Source of the DNA: an uncultured Gammaproteobacteria bacterium
Lineage (GTDB): Bacteria > Pseudomonadota > Gammaproteobacteria > PS1 > Pseudothioglobaceae
DNA: 64,000 nt
Direction of reading: 5' to 3'
NCBI GenBank assembly: GCA_913047325.1
Contig: CAJWTP010000001.1
Span: 1 to 64,000, forward strand
Numbering within the stretch: the first letter of the stretch is position 1; each line of letters begins with the position of its first letter. Position numbers and translations under genes: made by a program. Of the stretch, positions 1 through 9,568 are shown in pieces. The notes beneath the pieces were generated by a model that made no database searches, was not told the origin of the DNA, and was given only the letters and a program-made list of their open reading frames with translations.

Positions 1-1
1 A

Positions 2-76
2 AATGCTGAGAAAGTGGCTAAAGAAGTTAAAGCAAATGCTGACAAAGTAGTTGCTAACGCTAAAGCATATGCTTAA
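2..76 (+). CDS. C-terminal fragment of a small alanine/lysine/valine-rich protein (Lpp/alanine-zipper lipoprotein-like), truncated by window start
   Basis: Open frame NAEKVAKEVKANADKVVANAKAYA* with heptad-like Ala/Val/Lys pattern, followed by an intrinsic terminator. Confidence 0.5.
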   Translation, partial: NAEKVAKEVKANADKVVANAKAYA

Positions 77-93
77 ACAAAAAGATTGATAAT

Positions 94-117
94 AGGCGCC
101 TGATAGGCGCCTTTATT
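94..117 (+). terminator. Intrinsic terminator
   Basis: AGGCGCC-TGATA-GGCGCCT followed by TTAT. Confidence 0.65.
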
Positions 118-157
118 AAAATAAAAAAACCAAAAAAATAAATATTATTAGGGGATA

Positions 158-967
158 ATGGTCGCCAATTTAGATGGCAAATATCTGGCAATGAAAAATA
201 ACATTATGGACGCCTCTATTTTTACTCAAAAATTTAGAAAACTATTGCTTTTTATTGTTGTTGTTGTAGTCTCCATGTTGATGACACCTGCATCGTTTTC
301 TTCAACACAAATAGCAAATAAAGCATACTCTACAAGTATAAACGGGCTATGGTTCAAGCCTAGCTTCAATGCTATTGAAAATACAATAGTCCGAAAAGAG
401 GTTTTCTTTAATTACCTTCTCCCAGCAGTTATAGAAAAAAACGCAGAAATAACAAAACTTAGAGAATTGATTATTAATGACAAACTCGATGCATTGGAGT
501 TGGAGGAGTTAGCGATAAAATATAGACTCAACTTGCCCACAACTAAGGAAGAGCTTTTAATTGCTATTGATGTGCTGCCGCCTTCGCTTGTTTTAGCTCA
601 AGCAGCTAATGAATCAAACTGGGGCAGATCAAGGTTTGCTGAAGATTTTAATAACTACTTCGGTATCTGGTGTTTCGTCAAAGGTTGCGGTATCGTTCCA
701 ACAAAAAGGGATATGAATGCCAAACATGAGGTGGCAACATTTGATTCATTAAAGGATTGTATAGACTACTACGTTTTGACCCTTAATAGAAATTACGCTT
801 ATCAAAATCTGCGATCTATTAGGAAGTCTCAACGTGACAATTTATCTCCTGTAACAGGAGTCGTGCTTGCTGAAGGTCTGAAAGGTTATGCAGAAATAGG
901 CGAGCAATATGTTAATGTTATTCAAGCAGTTATTAGGTTTAATAACCTAGAACGCTACGACTTGTAA
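158..967 (+). CDS. Bax-like glucosaminidase-domain protein
   Basis: N-terminal hydrophobic segment; LPPSLVLAQAANESNWGRSRFAEDFNNYFGIWCF...GCGIVP typical of Bax/FlgJ-type glucosaminidase domains. Confidence 0.8.
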   Translation: MVANLDGKYLAMKNNIMDASIFTQKFRKLLLFIVVVVVSMLMTPASFSSTQIANKAYSTSINGLWFKPSFNAIENTIVRKEVFFNYLLPAVIEKNAEITKLRELIINDKLDALELEELAIKYRLNLPTTKEELLIAIDVLPPSLVLAQAANESNWGRSRFAEDFNNYFGIWCFVKGCGIVPTKRDMNAKHEVATFDSLKDCIDYYVLTLNRNYAYQNLRSIRKSQRDNLSPVTGVVLAEGLKGYAEIGEQYVNVIQAVIRFNNLERYDL

Positions 968-995
968 TCGTTGCAACTTATTTATTTAATACAAT

Positions 996-1022
996 AAAAA
1001 ACCCGCAAATTTGCGGGTTTTG
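996..1022. terminator. Bidirectional intrinsic terminator between the Bax-like gene and rpsI
   Basis: AAAAAACCCGCAAATTTGCGGGTTTT between convergent genes. Confidence 0.85.
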
Positions 1023-1038
1023 TTGTTGTTTAAAAGCA

Positions 1039-1434
1039 TTAACGCTTTGAATATTGTTCGCTCTTGCGTGCCTTCTTTTTGCCAACCTTCTTGCGCTCTA
1101 CTATACGAGCGTCTCTAGTCACTAAACCGGCTTTCCGTAAATCACCGCGTGTAGCCTCATCATAGGCCATAAGTGCGCGAGTGACTCCTAATCTGATTGC
1201 GCCAGCCTGGCCAGTATCTCCACCACCCTTGACCATAATATTAAAGTCAAACTTGTTTTTCATTTCAACAACATTCAATGGTTGATTAACAATCATTGAA
1301 GAAGTTTCTCTACCAAAATATTCTTCCATTGGCTTCTTGTTAACTGTAAAGACACCTTTGCCCTTTGTCATATAGACGCGTGCAACAGAGGTTTTCCTTC
1401 TTCCTGTTGCGTAATAAACTTCTTTATCTGCCAT
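1039..1434 (-). CDS. rpsI: 30S ribosomal protein S9
   Basis: [15 protein letters not shown]...[19 protein letters not shown]. Confidence 0.98.
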   Translation of the reverse strand: MADKEVYYATGRRKTSVARVYMTKGKGVFTVNKKPMEEYFGRETSSMIVNQPLNVVEMKNKFDFNIMVKGGGDTGQAGAIRLGVTRALMAYDEATRGDLRKAGLVTRDARIVERKKVGKKKARKSEQYSKR

Positions 1435-1446
1435 AATTAGTGTGCC

Positions 1447-1875
1447 TTAAATATCTAATAGTTGTGGTTGTTGAGCGGAATGTGTATGCTCACTACCAGC
1501 GAAAACTTTCATTTTTTTAGCCATTTCTCTGCCCAACGGGCCTTTTGGCAACATACCTTTTACTGCCTTCTGAATAACTTCTTCAGGTTTCTTTTTAATC
1601 AAATCCTTAAAGGGAACAGATTTCAAATTGCCAACATAACCTGTGTGATGGTGATACATTTTGTCGTTGTACTTGTTTCCAGTAACAGCGACTTTAGCAG
1701 CATTAACAATTACAATATAATCGCCTGTATCAACATGGGGTGTGTATTCAGGCTTGTGCTTGCCACGAAGACGCGAAGCAACTTCCGTCGCTAAACGGCC
1801 TAAAGTTTTGCCGTCAGCGTCAACCAGAAACCAGTCTCTTTTAACCTCTTTAGCTTTTGCACTAAATGTTCTCAT
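1447..1875 (-). CDS. rplM: 50S ribosomal protein L13
   Basis: Full-length L13 sequence, adjacent to rpsI. Confidence 0.98.
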   Translation of the reverse strand: MRTFSAKAKEVKRDWFLVDADGKTLGRLATEVASRLRGKHKPEYTPHVDTGDYIVIVNAAKVAVTGNKYNDKMYHHHTGYVGNLKSVPFKDLIKKKPEEVIQKAVKGMLPKGPLGREMAKKMKVFAGSEHTHSAQQPQLLDI

Positions 1876-1912
1876 ACCTCTTTTCTATATGTCGATTCAG
1901 AATAAGCGCACT

Positions 1913-1941
1913 ATTATAATCACTTTTTTTTCTTGATGTAA
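1913..1941 (-). promoter_or_regulatory. Candidate sigma70 promoter of rplM-rpsI
   Basis: Minus strand TTACAT-17 nt-TATAAT about 40 nt upstream of rplM start. Confidence 0.6.
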
Positions 1942-2025
1942 GTTTTCATCTCGCTATCGTGTAATTAATTATCGAGTTACTAGTAGGATAATTTACTTTT
2001 TTCATTATAAAAAAATATAAAGGTT

Positions 2026-2371
2026 TTAAAAGTTAACTAATTCTAAAAACTCTATATTTACTTAAAAGACATTTGCATTCATATTATGATTAAATACTAT
2101 GCCAAAATTGTTTGCAGCGTAACTAACAATTGAAGAAGTCATTAATAAAATGATTAAAATAGGCTTTATTGAAAATGTCGGCCACAAAGGATTAGCAGTA
2201 AAGCTGATAAAAATACAAACAAGGAACAAATAAATAGCCAATTCTCGGAAAGGGGATAAATTAATAATGTTTTTTCTAGGAATTTAAAATTCCCAGTTAA
2301 GGTGATAAATGCTGCCATAAAATGATTAATCTGATTTGCGACAATTTTTTGTATAGCATCCTCTGATACAT
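2026..2371 (-). pseudogene. Degraded N-terminal fragment of an EptA-like phosphoethanolamine transferase
   Basis: Minus-strand reading in shifting frames: MLYKKLSQIRLIIL / AAFITLTGNFKFLEKTLLIYPLSENWLFICSLFVFLSALLLILC / WPTFSIKPILIILLMTSSIVSYAANNFGIVFNHNMNANVF*VNIEFLELVNF; resembles the membrane domain of EptA; C-terminal sulfatase domain missing. Confidence 0.65.
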
Positions 2372-2421
2372 ATATAAGTAAAAATGACTTTTATATTACC
2401 TAGTAGAAAATAAAGGAAACA

Positions 2422-3117
2422 ATGATAAATTCACATGTCCACTTAGACTTCGCATCTGTCAGCTCGCCATCCAAAGCGACAACTGGAGCTATCGTCCCTG
2501 CAACCGGTAAAGATAATTGGGATAATGTCATTAGTTGCTGTTCAATTGATAATAGTCGCCACTTTGCGCTTGGCATCCATCCTTGGTTTATTGATGACCA
2601 CCAAATACTCGACCTGCACTCGCTAGAAGTGAGAATTGAAGAACAGAAACCTGTTGCAGTTGGTGAGTGCGGTCTAGACTACGTCAAGATAAAAGACAGG
2701 AATAGACAGCGTTATTTTTTTGACGAACAAATAGCTTTGGCAACGCGCTTTGATCTTCCATTAATTATTCATTCAGTTCATGCAACAGAGGATGTTACAG
2801 ACTTGTTGAAATCACACTCAAAATCTCGTGGCGTTATCCATGCATACTCGGGAAGTCTTCAGCAAGCCGAAATTTTGCTGAATATGAGCTTTTTCTTCGG
2901 TTTTGGTTACTCATTAGCCAGCCCACATGCATATAAATTACATGACATAGTGAAGTTCTTGCCTCTAGAGATGATACTTATTGAGACTGACGATTATAAA
3001 AACCCAGATGAGTTAATTCAAATAGCGGAAAGAATTGCTAGAATTAAAAAATTAGCTGTCGAACAGGTCGTAGAGCAATGCGACCTAAATGCCTGTAATC
3101 TTTTCAATATATCTTAA
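2422..3117 (+). CDS. TatD family metal-dependent hydrolase
   Basis: MINSHVHLDF, LGIHPWF, VGECGLDY, IHSVHA, ETDDYK motifs. Confidence 0.85.
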   Translation: MINSHVHLDFASVSSPSKATTGAIVPATGKDNWDNVISCCSIDNSRHFALGIHPWFIDDHQILDLHSLEVRIEEQKPVAVGECGLDYVKIKDRNRQRYFFDEQIALATRFDLPLIIHSVHATEDVTDLLKSHSKSRGVIHAYSGSLQQAEILLNMSFFFGFGYSLASPHAYKLHDIVKFLPLEMILIETDDYKNPDELIQIAERIARIKKLAVEQVVEQCDLNACNLFNIS

Positions 3118-3854
3118 TGGCTGGAAGTTGTGCTCGTACTGAAATACTGGTTGGAAAGCTTGGGCTTTCACAATTAGCTGAATCTCATGTTTTGATTGCC
3201 GGTCTAGGCGGTGTTGGTGGGGCTTGTGCCGAATCATTGTGCAGAGCGGGAATAGGCGAATTAACCCTTGTTGATTTTGACACGATAGCAAAAACGGACC
3301 TGAACCGGCAACTAATTGCACTTCACTCGACATTAGGCCAATCAAAGGTTGAAGTGCTATCAAAACGGCTTCGAGATATAAACCCTGATACAGTTATTAA
3401 CGAAGAAAATATTTTTATTGACCGCCAAAAAGCAGAAGAAATTGCCAAAGATAATGACCTGTCATTTATCGCAGATTGTATTGATGCAATTGCGTATAAA
3501 ACGGTTTTAATTGATGCATGTAATCGCTCTGGAATGCCTATCATATCTAGTATGGGAGCTGGAGGGAGACTAGACCCCGCTAAGGTTATAATTTCAAGAA
3601 TGGACAAGACTGAAAATTGTGCTCTGGCAAGAGAGATTAGAAAACAATTAAGAAGCATTAAAGGTTCCTTAATATTTCCTGTCGTCCATTCCACTGAAAA
3701 TCAAATTAAAGCTCTGCCTCATGAAGCTGTTAATGAAACAGAGTTTGCTCCGGCTGGAAGACCTAGAGCTGTCAATGGTGCCATATCTTATATGCCTAAT
3801 ATTTTTGGGCTTATGATGGCGGGTTATATTATCCAAACTATATTAAAATCTTAG
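3117..3854 (+). CDS. tcdA: tRNA threonylcarbamoyladenosine dehydratase (TcdA/CsdL, ThiF/MoeB/E1-like)
   Basis: HVLIAGLGGVGGACAESLCRAGIGELTLVDFDTI...NRQLIAL; SSMGAGGRLDPAKV. Confidence 0.88.
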   Translation: MAGSCARTEILVGKLGLSQLAESHVLIAGLGGVGGACAESLCRAGIGELTLVDFDTIAKTDLNRQLIALHSTLGQSKVEVLSKRLRDINPDTVINEENIFIDRQKAEEIAKDNDLSFIADCIDAIAYKTVLIDACNRSGMPIISSMGAGGRLDPAKVIISRMDKTENCALAREIRKQLRSIKGSLIFPVVHSTENQIKALPHEAVNETEFAPAGRPRAVNGAISYMPNIFGLMMAGYIIQTILKS

Positions 3855-3889
3855 TTTGGATATTTATAAAACAAGTTTTTGGAATTAAT

Positions 3890-4441
3890 ATGGTAAGAAC
3901 TGAAACTCCTGTCTGTGATTTTAATCAAGCAGCCATTGACTTTAACTTGAAAGGTGTTGATGGTAATTATTACAATCTTGATTGCTTAAAAGGCCAAAAT
4001 GGTCTACTGGTGATGTTTATTTGCAATCACTGCCCCTTCGTCAAATCGATCATCCATAGAATTATCCGAGACACCAAAGAACTTAAAGATTTAGGAGTAA
4101 ATTCTGTTGCTATTATGTCAAATGATCCGTGTGAATATGAGGAAGATTCATTTGAAAATATGCAAAAAATAGCGACTAAAATGAATTTTCCTTTTCCATA
4201 CCTTATCGATGAAACTCAAGAAGTTGCAAGGTCTTATGGTGCAGTTTGCACTCCAGATTTTTTCGGCTACAACAGTGATTTAGGTCTGCAATATCGAGGA
4301 AGGTTGGACGAGTCAAGAAAAGAAACTATTGTAGATGCTAAGCGTGACCTCTTTGAAGCGATGAAGGAAGTTGCAATCAGTGGTAATGGCCCAGCTGAGC
4401 AAATCCCGTCAATGGGATGTTCAATCAAGTGGTTTGAGTAA
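3890..4441 (+). CDS. Thioredoxin family / redoxin domain protein
   Basis: LVMFICNHCPFVKSI ... FPYLIDETQEVARSYGAVCTPDFF; AhpC/TSA-redoxin-like. Confidence 0.85.
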   Translation: MVRTETPVCDFNQAAIDFNLKGVDGNYYNLDCLKGQNGLLVMFICNHCPFVKSIIHRIIRDTKELKDLGVNSVAIMSNDPCEYEEDSFENMQKIATKMNFPFPYLIDETQEVARSYGAVCTPDFFGYNSDLGLQYRGRLDESRKETIVDAKRDLFEAMKEVAISGNGPAEQIPSMGCSIKWFE

Positions 4442-4556
4442 TTGCTTTCAAAAATATCTTTGCAGTATATTGTAAAGATACCTCATTATTGTCTTAAATT
4501 AGTTAGACAGTGTTGAGACTAGGTATAATGTTCCACTTTTCGCTTTCCTGTGCATT

Positions 4557-6335
4557 ATGTCAGACAATCATTCCAGTCTAAGTTTTAAAAGTTTTGGGCT
4601 TTCAGACAATATATTAAAAGTTTTAGATGAGATTGGTTATGAATCCCCCTCTGCCATCCAAGAACAATGCATCACGCACCTACTTGATGGTCATGATGTT
4701 ATCGGACAAGCACAAACTGGCACTGGAAAAACGGCTGCCTTTACCCTGCCCTTACTTGACAGAATAGATCTCAATAACAATCAAGTACAGTTACTGGTTT
4801 TAACCCCCACCAGAGAACTCGCTATCCAGGTTTCTGAAGCAATCCAAACATACGCAAGACATCTGAAAGGTTTTCATGTACTACCTATTTATGGGGGTCA
4901 ATCTTATGACGTTCAGTTAAAGCCGTTAAAAAGAGGCGTACATGCAGTCGTAGGAACTCCAGGCAGAGTCATGGACCACCTAAAAAAGGGAACACTTAAA
5001 CTGAGCTCACTCAAAACTTTAGTGCTTGATGAGGCTGACGAAATGTTAAGAATGGGTTTTATTGATGATGTCAAATGGGTCATGAAAAAACTACCGAAAA
5101 AACGACAAATTGCACTTTTTTCGGCAACTATGCCAGACACCATAAGAAGAGTTGCTGAGACATTTTTAAACAAACCTAAAATTGTCAAAATAAAAACAAA
5201 GACTGCAACAGCAAAAACTATTAGCCAAAGTTATTGGTTGGTTGGTGGTTTGCATAAATTAGATGCACTGACTAGAATCTTAGAGATAGAGTTATTTGAT
5301 GGGTTGATTATTTTTGTTAGAACCAAAACTGCTACGATTGATTTGGCAGAAAAATTATCTGCGAGGGGTTTTGCTGCTGAACCGATTAATGGCGATATAG
5401 CTCAAAACCAACGTGAACGTATTATCACCCAACTCAAACAGGGGAAGATAGATATCCTTATTGCAACTGATGTTGCAGCTCGTGGACTTGATGTCGGTAG
5501 AATCTCTCATGTTGTAAACTATGACATACCTCAAGACCCAGAATCTTATGTTCACCGTATTGGTAGAACAGGCAGAGCTGGCAGACAAGGAAAAGCTATT
5601 TTATTTGTTGCCCCAAGAGAAAAACGTATTCTTAGAACAATAGAAAAAATAACGCGGCAACCAATTGAGCCTATGCAACTACCATCGGCAAAAATTATTA
5701 ATGAACAACGAGTCAAGAACTTCAAGGAGAGAATTGCGAATACTCTAAGCAATCAAGATTTGAGTGTTTTTGAAGAGTTGGTGCTTAGTTACCAAAAAGA
5801 AAATAAGGTTGACGTAATTAAAATGGCTTCAGCATTGGCGTTAATGGCTCAAGGTTCAGAGCCTTTGTTTCTAAATGAAAAAGACTTTAAACAAAACTCA
5901 TTCAGCGACGAAGATAAGAGCAAGGTTACCATTTCTTTGCAGCCAGAACCTTTAAAGGAATACCCTCAAATACCAATGCGACGCTATAGAATAGCGGTAG
6001 GTCATAAAGACAAAATAAGACCAGGCAATATTCTGGGGGCGATAGCCAATGAAGCTGAAATTAGTAGCGACTACATTGGCACTATCCAAATTCTTCAGGA
6101 TTTCACTGTCATCGATTTACCAGATGAAATGCCAAATGAGACCTTTGAAATATTAAAGAAAACAAGAATTTTTAACAAAACACTCAATCTAGAAGAGCTT
6201 ACAAATAAAAACAATATTAGTGGCTCTCGAGAAAAAGATACACGTTTCAAAAGAGAGTCAATAAAACGTAATAAAAAAAGAAAACCACACCACAGAAGGG
6301 ATAAAAAGTTTTCACAAAATAAAGCAAAACGATAA
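4557..6335 (+). CDS. deaD: DEAD-box ATP-dependent RNA helicase
   Basis: AQTGTGKTAAF, PTRELA, VLDEADEML, SATMP, HRIGRTGRAGR; C-terminal DbpA-like RNA-binding domain and basic tail. Confidence 0.93.
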   Translation: MSDNHSSLSFKSFGLSDNILKVLDEIGYESPSAIQEQCITHLLDGHDVIGQAQTGTGKTAAFTLPLLDRIDLNNNQVQLLVLTPTRELAIQVSEAIQTYARHLKGFHVLPIYGGQSYDVQLKPLKRGVHAVVGTPGRVMDHLKKGTLKLSSLKTLVLDEADEMLRMGFIDDVKWVMKKLPKKRQIALFSATMPDTIRRVAETFLNKPKIVKIKTKTATAKTISQSYWLVGGLHKLDALTRILEIELFDGLIIFVRTKTATIDLAEKLSARGFAAEPINGDIAQNQRERIITQLKQGKIDILIATDVAARGLDVGRISHVVNYDIPQDPESYVHRIGRTGRAGRQGKAILFVAPREKRILRTIEKITRQPIEPMQLPSAKIINEQRVKNFKERIANTLSNQDLSVFEELVLSYQKENKVDVIKMASALALMAQGSEPLFLNEKDFKQNSFSDEDKSKVTISLQPEPLKEYPQIPMRRYRIAVGHKDKIRPGNILGAIANEAEISSDYIGTIQILQDFTVIDLPDEMPNETFEILKKTRIFNKTLNLEELTNKNNISGSREKDTRFKRESIKRNKKRKPHHRRDKKFSQNKAKR

Positions 6336-6515
6336 ATATGAAAAAAATATGCTTGAAATAGATATATTTAGCTATTTTATTGAGTGTAAAATTGCTTTTG
6401 CTGGTAAAGATTCAGCTGATGTTTGCTTTTGTGTTGTTGATTGACTAACTCTCGGTTTCACAGTAAATTTTCTTAGTTGTATATTTCCCGCTTTTTATTT
6501 TTTTTAGGAGACTTC

Positions 6516-6722
6516 ATGTCTACAACAACAGGTCGCGTCAAATGGTTTGACGCAAAAAAAGGTTTTGGATTTATTGAACAAGAAGACGGCGATGACGTCT
6601 TTGTTCACTTTAGAGCCATTAATTCCGAAGGCTACAAAACTCTTGACGAAGGTCAAGAAGTAGAGTTCGAGCTAGAAGATGGTGAAAAAGGTCCACAAGC
6701 GGCCAACGTAGTACCAAAATAG
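6516..6722 (+). CDS. Cold shock protein (CspA family); ORF track start at 6477 is probably too far upstream
   Basis: [35 protein letters not shown]; aggag SD before ATG 6516. Confidence 0.95.
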   Translation: MSTTTGRVKWFDAKKGFGFIEQEDGDDVFVHFRAINSEGYKTLDEGQEVEFELEDGEKGPQAANVVPK

Positions 6723-6740
6723 TTACTGGTTATTCCGATT

Positions 6741-6768
6741 AACTCAGCTTAATTGCTGAGTTTTTTAT
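6741..6768 (+). terminator. Intrinsic terminator of csp
   Basis: AACTCAGCttaattGCTGAGTTTTTTATTT. Confidence 0.85.
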
Positions 6769-6804
6769 TTAGACATTAGATACGCTTGCGTGTCTAATAT
6801 CTAA
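6769..6804. repeat. 36-bp near-perfect inverted repeat
   Basis: TTAGACATTAGATACGC-TT-GCGTGTCTAATATCTAA, 15 of 17 arm positions complementary. Confidence 0.75.
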
Positions 6805-7001
6805 ATCTTCCGAAAGGTTGTTGTGCTTTTCTGCAGCTATTCGTGCATGTTTCAAAAGCACTAATTCAAATTACTTTTAAATTCTATTAGCTATTTATTG
6901 CGGTTGCGGCTATTTAAAGAAATAGTAATATTTAAATTATGTTGTCGTAAAATCTTAATTAAACTTTAATCTTCTTTATAGAATATTCATAGCCAAACAC
7001 C

Positions 7002-8411
7002 ATGAAAACTTTCTTTTGGTATGACTACGAAACTTTTGGTTTATCACCAAAAACTCAAAGAATTGCTCAATTCGCTGGCATTAGGACTGATGAAAACCTC
7101 AACATTATTGATGAACATATGTTTTATTGTAGGCCTACATATGATTGCTTGCCTTCGCCTGAAGCTTGCTCAATAACAGGTATCACTCCTCAAATTTGTG
7201 AAAAAAATGGCTTAATTGAGAAGACATTTATTTCAAAAATAAACAAAGAATTTTCAGTGCCTGAAACCTGTATAGTTGGTTATAACTCTATCAGCTTTGA
7301 TGATGAATTCACACGCTACACTCTATTTAGAAATTTTTTAGATCCTTATGCATGGCATTGGCAAAATGGAAACTCAAGATGGGATATTCTTGATGTAGCT
7401 CGTTTTTGTTACGCATTAAAAAAAGACAATAGCCTTAAGTGGTCTTATGATGAAAATAACAAACCAGTCTTTAAGCTAGATAAACTTGCACCAGCAAATG
7501 ATATTGAGCATACTGATGCTCATGATGCACTTGCTGACGTTAGAGCTACAATCGGTATAGCTAGAATAATTAAAATTTCACAGCCAAAATTATTTAACTA
7601 TGCACTTAGCCTGCGTGACAAAAGAGAAGTGAGTAGAAAAATTGAACTATATGCACCTTTATTGCATACATCTGGTATTTATTCCGCTAAACTCTCATGC
7701 ACCCGTCTAACGACAGCTCTTGCATACCATCCAGAGTATTCTGATCGAGCTTTGGTTTTTAATCTAGACCAGGACCCAAGTCTTCTTACTGAATTGGAAA
7801 CTGAGGAATTAAAAACTCTAATTTTTTCAAAGAAATTACCCAAGGGGGTAGATCGGCTTCAGATTAAAGAGTTAGCATTTAACAAGAGCCCCATGTTTGT
7901 ACCAAATGTCCACAAACTTGAATATAAAATTACTGAACAACTCCAAATTGATATTGATAAATGTATGGACAATCTATCCTACATCAGGGATAACCAAACT
8001 CAAATAACAAAGAAAATAAAATCGATTTATACAAATGATTCCGAAAGAACGCCCACTATAGACGTCGACCAGTCGCTTTATGATAACTTTATTGACAAAG
8101 CTGATAGAGTGATATGCAACAAAATACAAAATCTAAGCTCAGAAGAGCTAAGGAAATTTCAACCAGAATTTAAGGACAAGAAATTGTCAAAATTGTTATT
8201 AAACTTTAAAGCCAGAAATTTTCCTGAGTCTCTAACAGAGAACGAACGGGAAGAATGGTTTGAGATTGTCCAGTCTCGAGTGCAGAATGGAGAAAACGGT
8301 TACCTATCTCTAGAAAATTTCTATAAGAGCCTTGAAAAACTAAAAAGCAGTACACCGAGTAAGTCTAATATTTGGATGCAATTAGAAGAATATGCGCATT
8401 CATTTTTATAA
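7002..8411 (+). CDS. sbcB: Exodeoxyribonuclease I
   Basis: FFWYDYETFGLSPKTQRIAQFAGIRTDENLN; GYNSISFDDEFTRYTLFRNFLDPYAWHWQNGNSRWD. Confidence 0.95.
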   Translation: MKTFFWYDYETFGLSPKTQRIAQFAGIRTDENLNIIDEHMFYCRPTYDCLPSPEACSITGITPQICEKNGLIEKTFISKINKEFSVPETCIVGYNSISFDDEFTRYTLFRNFLDPYAWHWQNGNSRWDILDVARFCYALKKDNSLKWSYDENNKPVFKLDKLAPANDIEHTDAHDALADVRATIGIARIIKISQPKLFNYALSLRDKREVSRKIELYAPLLHTSGIYSAKLSCTRLTTALAYHPEYSDRALVFNLDQDPSLLTELETEELKTLIFSKKLPKGVDRLQIKELAFNKSPMFVPNVHKLEYKITEQLQIDIDKCMDNLSYIRDNQTQITKKIKSIYTNDSERTPTIDVDQSLYDNFIDKADRVICNKIQNLSSEELRKFQPEFKDKKLSKLLLNFKARNFPESLTENEREEWFEIVQSRVQNGENGYLSLENFYKSLEKLKSSTPSKSNIWMQLEEYAHSFL

Positions 8412-8431
8412 ATACAATTAAACAAGCAATA

Positions 8432-8460
8432 TTGAAAAACTTGCAGAGAATAGGTATAAT
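8432..8460 (+). promoter_or_regulatory. Candidate sigma70 promoter upstream of nth
   Basis: TTGAAA-17 nt-TATAAT. Confidence 0.65.
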
Positions 8461-8495
8461 GTTTGCCCATACTTGCTATCAATAAAGTGCATTAA

Positions 8496-9128
8496 ATGAA
8501 CGCAGAAACTCGTAGTGAAATGTTTGGCAGATTGCTCAAACAAATACCAAATCCAACCACCGAACTAAACTATTCAACCTCTTTTGAACTGCTTGTTGCA
8601 GTGACACTTTCAGCACAAGCAACTGATAAAAGTGTCAATCAGGTTACCGACATTCTTTTCCCACTCGCAAATACACCAGAAACCATATATGATTTGGGTG
8701 AAGATAAACTGCGCGATACCATAAAAACCATTGGTCTTTTTAATTCAAAGGCAAAGCACATAATCCAAACCTGCCGAATACTAATCGATAAATATAATTC
8801 ACAGGTTCCTGAAACCAGAAAAGAGCTCGAAGCACTACCTGGCGTTGGTAGAAAAACTGCCAATGTAGTTTTGAACACTGCTTTTGGTCATCCTACAATT
8901 GCTGTAGATACCCACATTTACCGTGTCGCAAACAGGACCGCTATTGCTTCTGGAAAAACAGTCCTTGAAGTAGAAAAAAAATTGATTAAATTCATTCCTG
9001 AAGAATATAAAGTACCGGCACATCATTTAATGATTCTTCATGGTAGATATGTCTGTAAAGCCCGATCACCTCACTGCATTGAGTGTACGTTGCTCAAGTT
9101 GTGTGAATACGAAGAGAAAAATCTATAA
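8496..9128 (+). CDS. nth: Endonuclease III
   Basis: LPGVGRKTANVVLNTAFG, VDTHIYRVANR, C-terminal 4Fe-4S cysteines CKARSPHCIECTLLKLC. Confidence 0.97.
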   Translation: MNAETRSEMFGRLLKQIPNPTTELNYSTSFELLVAVTLSAQATDKSVNQVTDILFPLANTPETIYDLGEDKLRDTIKTIGLFNSKAKHIIQTCRILIDKYNSQVPETRKELEALPGVGRKTANVVLNTAFGHPTIAVDTHIYRVANRTAIASGKTVLEVEKKLIKFIPEEYKVPAHHLMILHGRYVCKARSPHCIECTLLKLCEYEEKNL

Positions 9129-9142
9129 CCTCCTAACCATTC

Positions 9143-9559
9143 ATGCTGTTTAATCAGGATAGAAAGCAGCAGCGAGAATTCTTGGCCAAGGCCTGGCAAA
9201 AATATACTAACAAGCAATTACTCGAACCTCTAGAAAAGGAACTGGTTTCGATTATAAAAATTCACCCCGAGTACCAAAAAAATATCGACAATGTCGACTC
9301 TGAATATTTCCCCGAACAAGGCGAAGTAAATCCATTTCTTCACATTAATCTACATTTGGCACTTAGAGAGCAACTTTCTATAAAACAACCTACAGGCATT
9401 AGAGAGATTTATCAAAAACTACTGGATATACATAAAGACTCTCATGAAGCAGAGCATTTAATGATGGATTGTATCGCACAGATGATATTTTTATCACAGA
9501 AAAACAATACACCAATAGACAAAGTAGCTTACCTAGATTGCCTTAAAAAAACAAATTAA
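9143..9559 (+). CDS. DUF1841 family protein
   Basis: Sequence pattern NPFLHINLHLALREQLSIKQPTGI...HEAEHLMMDCIAQMIF and linkage to nth. Confidence 0.8.
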   Translation: MLFNQDRKQQREFLAKAWQKYTNKQLLEPLEKELVSIIKIHPEYQKNIDNVDSEYFPEQGEVNPFLHINLHLALREQLSIKQPTGIREIYQKLLDIHKDSHEAEHLMMDCIAQMIFLSQKNNTPIDKVAYLDCLKKTN

Positions 9560-9568
9560 ATATAATTA

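Noticed and set aside
1462-1794. 110-aa plus-strand ORF
   Set aside because: Antisense to rplM; the real gene is on the minus strand.
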